This document shows, in pieces, positions 47,201 through 59,200 of a DNA stretch of 64,000 nt (within the stretch, counting starts at the first letter, position 1; each line of letters starts with the position of its first letter). Source of the stretch: Phoronis australis (lineage: Eukaryota; Phoronida; Phoronidae); the NCBI GenBank assembly GCA_002633005.1, contig NMRA01000433.1, positions 171,615 through 235,614 of the forward strand, read 5' to 3'. The position numbers and the translations under genes are program-made. The notes under the pieces were generated by a model that was not told the DNA's origin, did no database searches, and saw nothing but the letters and a program-made list of their open reading frames with translations.

Positions 47201-50200
47201 TGGTATACCTATAATGAGATTTTGATTTTAGAAATTTTAGTTCCAACACTGGCTTGATGTAAGAACAGGCTGGAAGTTGTGTGTGTAGGGAGAGTCACAC
47301 ACTAGCTGTATAACAAAACCAACTGTGGGAATGTCAGTGAAAAGTGCTACCACTTAACACTAGTAAGAAAGTAAAAAAAGATGTAATTAATTAATTTAAT
47401 TATTATTATTATTACTATTATTATTTTTATTATTATTATTATTATTATTATCATTTTTATCAAAGTTGCACTTTGACCTGGTTACGATGATGAAAATGAA
47501 AATCAAATTTTGCCTTTCATTCCCAAAAATTCGATCTCACATAATAGTCTTTACCGTTATTGAATTATTATTATGTATATCACCGTGGACTACAGAAATG
47601 CGTCAGAGTTTATTGAGGTCGGCCAACCCTAAAATGAAATTGTGGATTCAAAATGGCGCCTGCAACCGGAGTCATTGGGCGACAATTCAAGATTGGAGAG
47701 AGTGAGTTTATGTTACAAACCCAAAAGTGCTTCGATTAAGAATTCAACACCGAGTCAGAGCTAAACAGGGACGAAAAGCAAGATACAAAAGTGGCGTAGC
47801 CTTGTAAAGTAGTCCTTGTAAACCTTCTTCAGTGTGGCATTACATAAGGGAACCAATTTGATCGAATTTCTTAACGAAAAGAAGCATTTAAAAAGTACAC
47901 TTCTGTCAACCCCATGGTTTGTACAAAAGAGTGTCACGGAAACTCAACATTTTGATACCCTTGGAGAATGAAAAAATGCATGTTATTTATAAGCAAAAGC
48001 AAAATTGAAAAAAGATAACCTCTTGAACTATTCTAATCCTTTTCAGAGTTGGGCAAGAAGTTGCAATTCATTTGTAAAAATAGCCAGATGAGATAACAAA
48101 ATACCAATATTTCACTTATAGAGAACATGAATAAATCACACTTCCTGACTTTGTGTAAGAAATCCGACTGATAGCAACAGACTGTTTACTGAAGAAGCCA
48201 TCAACCAACATGCAGGTTGTCATGGCAATGGGAGAATGCTTACGGCTTCCAAGTTAAATTAGGCTACCTACCATAGAGCTAAAATCAGTACTTATAGTCA
48301 GTGATTAACCAATAGTATGTCAGTTACACCTTGTGTTATTGAAAGAAAGCATCTTATTGACCAACTGATTAGCACGGTAAGTCTCCTTCATTATTCTTTT
48401 GCTGTTTTTGAGATAAACAAACATAAAATATCTTGTGCGGTAGAACATCAAAATAATCCGAACATAATAAAAAGTTTAACGGCGACTTATGACATCGCTG
48501 CGCTTTAGAGGCTTTTAATTTTTGTTTGAAGTGATGTCTAAGTGATGTCTAAGTGTATCATAACGTGGGCTGTTAATTGTTGGTGTTTTCATAACCTGTC
48601 TTGACGCTAAGAAAACACCCAAGTCGCGAAAAATCGACAAAAAATCTCGAGGCTGCCCATTAGGCACGTAAGGCTAGCGTGGTGAGTTGATGTAGCCACT
48701 AACAAACCAAGGTCCCATTTTTGCAAGCTGGTACTTGAGAAATTGGACCATGGTTTGCATATACAACATAAACTGCCCTTTTGACTGATGCAAAGGATCA
48801 ACGCAGAGATTTCATACTTGGATTTTCATCATTCAAACATATAATTTGTACGAGAATGAAACTTTCAGGCAGGAGTGAACATGTACTTGAAGATTTGACT
48901 TTTCAAGGTGCACTCTATACCACGTCGGAACTTTCAGTTGGGAGTGAGCTCATGCGCAAACTTGTATCTCACCTTTTCAATTTGTTTTGGTTGGAATTCT
49001 TAGCCAGGAGATAACTCATCAAATTATGGACAAGACACATGTACAGCAAATTACTGTACTATGTGGGAATTATGACCGACAGACACGATAACTACTTCTG
49101 CAATAAATAATTAATGTTGCTATCAAATGCCCACTACTATGGCACGGATAATCAAAATTTTGTCGAATGTTATGATTATGTGTGACAGCTGTTGAAGCCA
49201 TGCTGGTATGGAGGTAGTTTATTTTTTGTGGAAAATCTAGAAAATTCACTTCACAGTGAGTAATGTACTAATCCTGTGAAGAATGACAAAAAATTTCATA
49301 GTTCATCTAACTTTATCATAACTGAAATTATGGCATATTAGCTTCCAATATAACTTAAAAACAATGGTGTGATGCAAGTAGGGAACAGTCAATATGTTAA
49401 ATAGATTAATCATCAGATTATTAGCGATGAACACAAGAAAATACTGAAGCTCTGCAATTGGTAATTAATTTAAGCACGGACACTTTGCTGTTCTTGCATT
49501 CAATAATGAGTGGCAAACTTTCTCCAAATCAGGACAGTGCTGCGGAATGAAGAAATTCTATTTAACTCAAATTTTGAACAAAAGTATACAGTCGGGAAAA
49601 CTAAATTCACCATTTCCAAAGCCCACTATGTGCAGTTGCCACCAACAAACACATGCAAAATTTTAAACATAACAATTCAAGCTCAGACTTCTAAAGCTCA
49701 TGATCAAATATGGAAATACACTTAGTATTTGACTAGTCAAAAAGACTGTTATTGCCCCTATTTAAAAAATGTTCATTTGTGAATAGACTTTAAGGGTAAG
49801 ACGTCAATATTTCTGTGAAGCAACACTTGTCGAGATTTGTTTTAAGTGGCATTTTCAAATTTCAAAGTCAAGGTCATCCATTTTATCTTGATAACAGCTA
49901 AAAAAAAATTCGGTGCAAGTTCTTTAAATCAATCCATTTGTCTCAAGATGGTTTAGATCTAATTCATTCATAGTATGTCCATTCTCTTTGCCTTCATCAA
50001 GGCACTACAATTCACTAACTATAGAAATATACCCATAGTTCGACCAAAACAAATACAAAACACGTCAGCGCACATTTACGCAGGCCGCGCTACATGATTA
50101 AGCTTTTACTTGGTAAGGTGTGTAATTATAATATACATCTCTTTCTCCGCAGTATGGTAATGGCTGACAATGTCAGCTCGACCCATGAGAAGGAAGAAGA

Positions 50201-53200
50201 AGACATACGAGGCAGGATACGTACCATTGTTTACGTCTATTGCTTAGCAACAATCATAGTCATCGGCATCATCTTCAATGTGCTCAACATCATTGTACTC
50301 GTACAGAGGTCCATGAAGTCCAATGTTTACCTCTACCTACGCATTATGTCTTTCTCCGACCTTCTGGCACTTATTTTTGATATTACCTACGCTGCTAACC
50401 TCTATGCCCGTCGTCCCAAGTCAACATTCGGTGAGGCCTTCTTTGGTGCTCACCTGGAGTTCTTTCTCAAACAGTCGTGTAATTCCACAAGTAAGCTGCT
50501 AACAATGCTCACTGCCATCGAACGCTACATAGCATTGTGTCACCCACACAAAGCACCGACAATTTGCACCCGTAGACGAACCGTGTACCAGATAGTGTGC
50601 GCCATATGTGTGGCCATACTGTTCAACATACCACGGATATGGGAACGCAAAATCGAGCCATTTGTCGACCCGGTGACGAACCGGACTATGTACAACGACA
50701 AGGTGCTGTCGGAATTCTCAAAAGGAGACTACTACACATTCCATAAATACCTCTACACCTCCCTGTTTATGTTTCTACCACTGATCACACTAGCCGTCCT
50801 AAACACACGCATAATCATCGCATTGCGACAGTACAGTAGAGTGAAGGAAGGGATGACTAGCCAATCAGACGAGCAAAAGAAAGAACAGCGTCGCACCACC
50901 ATGGTTCTCATCATGGTTGTTATAGCCTTTCTCATTCTCATCACACCGGGAGCCATAGCCTATATACTACAAAATGACGAAAGTTTTGGTGTCTTTGTAT
51001 TCGTCTGCATCAGTGACCTTATGGGCGAGCTGAATTTTGCTATCAATTTTCTGATCTACATCACGTTCAACAAAACATTCCGAACAGTGTTCATTGCTGT
51101 GTTCACACCCAAGAAACGACGAGGGCAAGAGATCATCGCAGTATCAGTGCTGCCCTCTCGTGCTGAAGGTAATAAAGCCTTGACGAGCAACCCGCAGGTG
51201 AAACGTAATCAAGTCCAGCCTCAAAACAATGCAGGGTCAAGTAACGATCACGGGGAAACAGGGCCCAGTGACCTGCATATGTGACAGCAGAAACTTATTT
51301 GGCCCCAACTCTGCATAATCTAAACTTACAATATTTGTTTTGTAGCAAGACACTAAAATCTTGCTAAACCATGGCAGTGTGTTGATAGAGTTGTGTGGTT
51401 GTTGTAACTTTTATGAGACCAAGGTCTGGAAATGTAACTGGCATAATTAGGTGTAGGACTACGCCACATCAACATGCATAATATATATACCTGAGTGGTT
51501 TCACCATGTGAATAGTATTTTATGGATAGTCTAGTTTTGAAATCCACCATGTGGAAGAATATATACTGGTGGTTCACAACAATGGAGCCAGAATGTGAAG
51601 GATTTTCAAGAAAACAAACAGGATCTGTATCATAAACCAAACTTGAGAGACATCAAAAACTAATACGATTACTACGTTTGACTAATTGGTCAGATTACTG
51701 ATATGTCTACGGTCTGCAAAATTGGCAAAGATAACTCAAAGCCTATTGTTTCTGCCTGAATCAGATGCAGCGTGGTACTACGGAGGCCATTTTTTAAAAT
51801 TTTCTCTCAACAGTTGAGGGATCTTTCTGGAACTTGGTGGGTGAATTAATCTCAAGTGATATTTGTAATTTGACATAATATTATGTTTATTACAACCACT
51901 TAAAGCTCTAGAGTTATTCCCCCTGGGATTTTCTAGCGAATGTTCGTTTGTGACCAATCATACCTTACATTTTTGTTGATTGACGCCTGTTGTAGGCTGC
52001 CACTCTTATTTGGAGTGCGTGAAATTTACAACCATCATGGTTCTTATCAATAGTTCAATGTCTATTGTTTTTGGTTGAAATCGAAAGTAAGCTGGCGCCG
52101 GATCAGCCATCTTGTAATTTTTGTCTCTATATGCTCAGGTGTCCTTTGATAGATTTTTTGAAACTTGATATACGAGTTGATCTCACCAGAAGCTGCACGA
52201 TGTGTGTAAACATTCCCTCCTATGGCTTACAGTTCTAGAGAAGGTTGTAATTTTTTAGTGAAAGCAGTTTAGACCAAGTTCATTAAACTTAGCTTGCAGA
52301 TATTGCCAGGGACTTACCAAACAAAATTTATGTTTTATAAAGTGTCTAATAGTAAATGTTTATATTGTTTGAATTTTGTGTTACTGTTAAATAAATTCAA
52401 GTTCATGTTTCTGTATAAAAAAATTGATTTGAAATAGGTTTTATTTAAAGTTCTTGGTTAGATCACGGCTCTGTAGGCCAGTTGGCAAGACGGAAATCCC
52501 CGTGCATTGTCTGTTAGGTCAGGTGTTTGAACTGCACAGATGTCTCTATTTTCTTTTCTTTCACACTCAATTGTAAATAATGTTAACTATCCGTTGATGT
52601 CCATACCACACACTGATTTTGAAGATGAGATTTGAACAGTTAGTTTTTTAGAACTGTTCTTTACAATGAATGCACTTTGCCTTTTGCAATACAACAAAAA
52701 GCGATGCAGCAATTCCAAAGAGCAATATAGGTGGATTTTGGGGGTCATGCCATTTTCAGGTCTCACGTGAACGTTATCCCTTGAAAAAAGTGGTTGGGCT
52801 CCCTTATGACCTCCTGCAATACACGGAAAAAATACTCACACAAAATGACCTGGAAATCCCGGTCATGGAGACCAAGCGGAAGCCAGATTCATCAACAGAG
52901 TGGTCTTCCTTCATGACCGAGAAATTTCTGCCATCAGGTAGTTATTTCCGTAATTGTTGATGTTAACAGAACTAGCCAACATGACTGGAAATTATATTTT
53001 ATCTGATCACTTTTGTCAAGCACTGTAGATAATACAGTGAGAACTACACTCGCTACATAAGCCATCTCCACTATGGTCTTTTTCATGATCCATCGTCATC
53101 AACAATTTCTTAATTAAGATCAACCTTTCACTTTGCGAAGTGCTGCACATAAGGGCAGTTTCTATTACTGGACTTACGGTTACATAGAGATGGCTACGTT

Positions 53201-56200
53201 GCGTCCTCCTCTCGAGGACTTCATCAGGCCACTGAATTGTCACGTGACTCGTCATGTGAACTGTTGCACAGTTTTCGCAGGATCCTCTCCAGCGCCCTGT
53301 CCGACATCCTAGGCAAGAGAAACCTCAGCCCCCTCTGTCTGTTGAGGCTAGGATTCTCAATGCTCTCGTGAATAGCTTCTTTGACCCCTCTCCTAAACCA
53401 GTTTTCCTCACGACGAGTCACGTGACAACTCAGTGGCCTGATAAAGTCCTCGAGAGGAAGACGTAACGTAGCTATCTCTACGTAACTGTAAGTCCAGTAA
53501 TAGATTTATTAATTTTTCTACCTTATTACAACAACTGGATGACTGGAAACATTCATCGTATTATAAGGGCGCTTTCATTACATATGTGGCATTGAAGGTT
53601 AAACGATGATTTCACGGCTCTCATTCTTTTCCCATTATCAGTTTCAAGGCCTTTCCAAGAACATTTCTGCACCATATCCCCTCTCTTCAAAATTCACACC
53701 CTTCTACATGTCTGCCAAACGTTTGGTTATGTTTGGATTTCTCAAGTGAACTGTCTCTGCTGGATGGCTTTCGATGCTCTCGATGAAAAATTATCAAATA
53801 AAATCTTAACAATACAACTGTGTAATACAACAGCGAAAGTATTCAGAATCGAGGATTTTTCAAGGTCGATTTTAAATTAAAGTTTTACAACTCTCCACTT
53901 CTTTTGCAAAAAATAATTGCTATTTTTCCCATTTTCAAAGGGCGGTTAGTTTGCCACAAATAAAGAAAACCCAAACCTAATGCTATTTATGACTCCTACA
54001 CAGTATAAACCATGCAAGCCATAGACAAAATTTCCCTTTATCTTTATTTTTGTGGAGAAATTTGACAAAGCCGAATTTCCAACTCGAGTGCTTTTCAACA
54101 TGCGTGAGAACTCTGAATTTTACAGTAAAAGTTTGTGTACGTCACCTTCAACTGGTACTTCAAGCATTGACTACTTGAATTTATTGCGAGTTTATATTTG
54201 GTAGCCATGTTGTCCATTCACTCACCGTTGTATGGCATTGTCTATAGCATTTTTACAGTCATAGTCTGTACTTACATCTAGTCATTGTATTTATACTTGA
54301 TTGCAAAACTATCTCTTCACTGTATCCATAAATATACTGAATTCACCCCTGAAGCTGTCAGTGAATAATAAAATTCTAAACGTAACAATAGACTGCATAT
54401 GCCACTATCCATATCCAATTGATTACATAACAAGCATTCCTGATAGATTTAATCAGTCACATACTGGGTTCCTCATTATAATCAGTCATATAATGGGTTC
54501 CTCATTATACACGCATTAGATTACAATTACACATCCATATAGCATGCAATTTGCGAGTTGGATTGAAACATGGCACAAAGTGTTTAATTTGGCAGAGGTT
54601 GCATTATTAGGAGACAAAGTACAGTCCCCAATGGCGGATTATTATTTTGCACAAAAATAATTGCCAAAATTGTCACTCTTCCAATTTTCAAAGGACGGTT
54701 ACTAAGGAAACAACAGAAGCTTTACCAAACGTTGTTTTATGATATCTGCACAGTACAAACCTCGATACTAGACTGAATTCTGCCTTATCGTCTCTTTGAG
54801 GAGAAATTTGACAAAATCAATGAAATTCTGTTTGTCCATCATATCGTGTGCTAAATAAGTGAAAGGTCATATCTTATTAACTACAAATGTAAGGACCCTG
54901 ATTTTATGGAAACTGACAGAATTTTTGAATTTGGGCTTGTTTTACGAAATTACACAGTTTCAACACATTTTACTATTAAATTAATTCAGTGGAAAATGTC
55001 ATAATTCCCAATGTGTTTTTTGTTATTAACCTCGACAATGTAATTGGATTCTACAAATTTCGCTGCCCGAGACCAAATGTGGCTTGATTGACAGTTGGAT
55101 TGCAACAAACTTGCAAATTCTTCCTGAAGATGGCGCTGTTCTTGTTTCAGTTAGAGCTAGTACAGAAACGCCTAACATTGCATGCAATGAAAACAACAAG
55201 GGAACTTTAAAGAATGTTTTTGCACTTATTAGCAAGGTAACATCACTGAGTGCTTACAAAACTGTCTAGGCTTGTGGTCATCCTCAAAATAAAGGTTGAG
55301 TGGACTTGGTCACCGGGACAGGCTTTTGTTTCGTTTTAGTTTTGTAATTATATTTTGCAATTTTATATTTTGAAATAGTAAACCAGAATGACGATGTTTG
55401 AAAATATATCAAGGAACTCCATAGGGATAGAGGTTAATGCAAAAACGAAATTACCAAGGGAACAGTGGTAGTCTAATCCATTCAAAAATTCGCTTATACT
55501 GCCCCAAACATGGTAGAAACATGCCCGCAAAATTTGAATCCATCAAGGAGTCAGAAAATACACCAGCGAATCACCAGACGCATTCACCAGTTGGACGGCC
55601 GCCAGATCGATATGACAACACTAACGCCCACACGCACATATATATGGGCACGTGATAAATATTTTGCCATCAACCTACCCAACTCAAAGAGTGATGTCGG
55701 GGGAAAAACCACAATCTAAGACGGCTTTGTTTGCAGAATTGGGAAGCAGGAAAAAGACCACTTGGTTATCAATCCGCTTAATACACACAGGGTTGAGATG
55801 TAAACACAGCATCTGGTCATGAGGCAATGTTTGTCATGTGGCCATTTGCATAACACAGCACTAGGAGAAATTATCCCACGGCAAATAATTTTGTTTATTA
55901 ATTGAGAACTGCAGGCAAATCTACCTGCAGGGGAAATCACAAACAACTTTCATATTACACCTATAGTGAAATCTACGCGTTTAGATTCTAATAGAATCAA
56001 AGGAAAAATTATTTGAGATTCCAACAAGCGTAGATACATCAATTTATCACCAATTATCTATCACGTCACTTGTCAATGTCTGGAGAGAGTGAATTGTTGG
56101 ACTTAATTGATTCACGCAAAGGAAATAATCAACACTTTAACATTCACTATGTAATGGAAACGAGAAATGTTTAAATTCAGACAAACATGTAAGACATCTT

Positions 56201-59200
56201 GAAATGACTGTGAATCTTCATCGTGCATTACGTCCAGCAAATGAACAAGGGTCTGACAAAAGGACTTGACAGGAATGTTTTCTACAGTTAAAGCTTGACA
56301 ATTAATGACACAACATGGAGGACAAGAAACATTTTAAAACTAGAAATGGCAACAATAACGAATATCTTTGAAAAACAAAAATAGTCCACTAAGTTATGAA
56401 TTGATAGTGATTATGAAGGCAATCAATAGATGTCAGAGTGTAGGTCTGCTTAGCAGAAGGGGGGTTTAAAGCTTCGGTCACACATGAAAAAATTATGAAG
56501 ACCATATAAAGAAAATAATTTATGCAAATGAGTCACATGCAAACGGCATTTCTTTCTTGCTTCATAACTGACTACAGCCAGACAAAGGGCATATGATTGC
56601 AATTCACCTAACACTAGGATTTTGAGGGACAGCTAAATTGACCAATCAGAATGCTGCGTTCTTGACACACCTTCGTTTCCAAGCCGCCATTTTACCCGAC
56701 AAACCACAAAGTTATTGCTTGTTTGTCGACTTTTCGAAAAAGGGCAGAGCTTGCAATAGGTCAAATGGAAAGAAGAGGTCTAAAAGCCCTGGCACCACTT
56801 ATAAGACACTCTCAATTAAAGTTCACAGGTCACTACCATGGCAACAACATTCACTCACCTCCTTCTTAATAGTGACCGACTCTAGAATCATCTGGCCAAC
56901 TTCTAAATTCGGTATTGTGAGGCTCTTGGCATCACTGTAGGCGCTGAGGGCAGCGTCATAGGCTTTGGTGGCGTCTTCACGCGCCATGTCTGACGACGAC
57001 TTGGCCATGTTGTAGAGGCCCTCAAGGTCAGGGAGGCTGGAACAGAACAGTCAGCATCATGATCACAAGGGAAAGTCGGCATCGTTGATGGTAGATTTGC
57101 AAGAAAATGAACCACGAGCTATAACATGCCGTAATACTCCCAGCAAAACGGAGAACTCTACATTTACTAGAGGGCCCTAGAAAATGATGGACATGCATAT
57201 AGACATGCATGATTATGGGTCAAGGGTCATATAGTTACCTTCATTGCCACCGTCCACTGAATATGGAATTGTCCATTATGCGTAAGGAAAATTCACAGAA
57301 TCTTAATTGGGAAAAGAACAAAGTCTTTGCGAATATTCACACAACTAATTTCTCAGATGATTTGAATAAGTCCTTGGACAAACAGTGACGTGGTAACAAG
57401 AACATTGCAAAGTATTTATTGACTTATTGCCAGGACTTTGAGTGACTCCTGCATTGACACACTTTTGTTTCCAAGCTGCCATTACACCTGACAAACAACA
57501 CATTGTCGGGTAAAACTTATTGTTTGTTCGTCGACATTTGGCAAGGGGGCGCAGCTTGCGATAGGTCAATACATACGTAAAAACTGGGAGCCTAAGACGA
57601 AATTTCTGTCTTATGCCAGATCTCATGAAATGGCCGCCTGGAATGTCACGTAAATACCATCTCAATCAACATACACACCACAAAAACGTTACATACTCTA
57701 ATGAAGATGAGTCGTTACATGGTACTTTCTGATTTAACAACATGTCCCACTTAATTATAATTAACACAAGAGAAAACCAGCAGCATACTCTTGACGCAGT
57801 TTCTCGATATTTTTCTTGGTGTTATCCGGCATGGCAAGAGCTTCTGTGGTGATCCGTAATGCTTCCTTTGAGTTGTTGAGCGCCTTGGAGGCCAGCTCTT
57901 CTATCTTGGCCGCATCGTTTTCTTGCCTGAAAAGTTTTGTAAGAAACTCCATGACTGTTCTTGACAACTCAAGTGATGGTCGTGAATAGGCAGGTATCAC
58001 GTTATTTCACATTACGTTTACAAAAAACCTTGTAGCTGGACACAGCGCCATAATCAAAACCCTATTAAATCCCAAGCAGCACCATCTATAGGAGCAAAAA
58101 AGAAACGGTGATTTTAACCGACCGATAATTTCAATGACAACCATTTTGCTAGCAGTGTCTGCCAATAAGGGTTTGAGCTCGCTAGCAAAACTCTCGCCTT
58201 CTGTGATTTTGCATGAAGATGCGTGATTATGCATTTCTCGCAAGTATGTCAAACGAAACCTCTGGCTAGGATAAACTGTGTGAAACAAACACAAATGTCC
58301 TGTTGCGTAATTGAATGTCACGTGAGAAAGTTCTTGCTTAAGTTCAGCTCAGCTCTTAAGACACAACTGGACCATTAAAAGAAACAAAAATAACATATCG
58401 GTGACAGTAGTGCTTATCAATGGACGTTTTTTCACGCTCACCATTATCTGTTCAAACTACTTACATCGTAGACTCTTCACGCGCCATCTTGGACAAGTCG
58501 GACATGTAGTCGTTCTGCTGACCATACTTGGTGAAAGCCTGACGTGCCTTTTCCAGGTCTGGTATAGCCTGCTCCTGCAGGTATTTGTCAGCACGGTGGA
58601 GGGACGCCTCCGCGTTGGATATGGCCTGGTAATGATAGCAACAAATAGAACCTGATGATCCCAACAATGAATAGAACTTGGAAACAGCACAATGTCTGAC
58701 CAGTGTCTGGCCTGATGGTAAGTGCAATGAATAGAAATGGGAAACAGCACAGTGTCTGACCAGTGCCTGGCCTCACGACAACAGGGCCCCATGGAAAGCA
58801 GTGAAAATTGATGGGGCTACCTTCATTATAAATATTACAATAATAAATAAATAAATAAATAAATGAAAGCGCTCAGAGGAGCAACACTTGGCAAAATTAT
58901 TTGAGAAGACCTCAACGAAGATAACGACGATGGAGATGATGATGACGATGATGATGGTGGCATTAGTGAACAATATGATAACATTCATATGACGAACGAA
59001 GATGTCAGAAATCAGTCAGAAATAGGCTATAGTATTGTTCAACAGCAGGTAAACCAAGGACATATTATTGTTCAACAGCAGGTAAACCAAGGACATAGTA
59101 TTGTTCAACAGCAGGTAAACCAAGGACATAGTATTGTTCAACAGCAGGTAAACCAAGGACATAGTATTGTTCAACAGCAGGTAAACCAAGGACATAGTAT

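Larger units (their letters stand above)
25861..56858 (-). other. LAMC1: 31 kb laminin intron
   Basis: Bounded by donor GAG|GTGAGT (56858) and acceptor tttcag (25861). The exons on either side join in phase and match consecutive residues of gamma-1, so no coding exon is missing here. It carries the GPCR gene on the other strand and many repeats listed separately; the rest is AT-rich with no recognisable gene. Confidence 0.88.

Noticed and set aside
50094-50153. First 20 codons of the GPCR open frame
   Set aside because: They end exactly at a good splice acceptor and are not receptor-like; probably intron.
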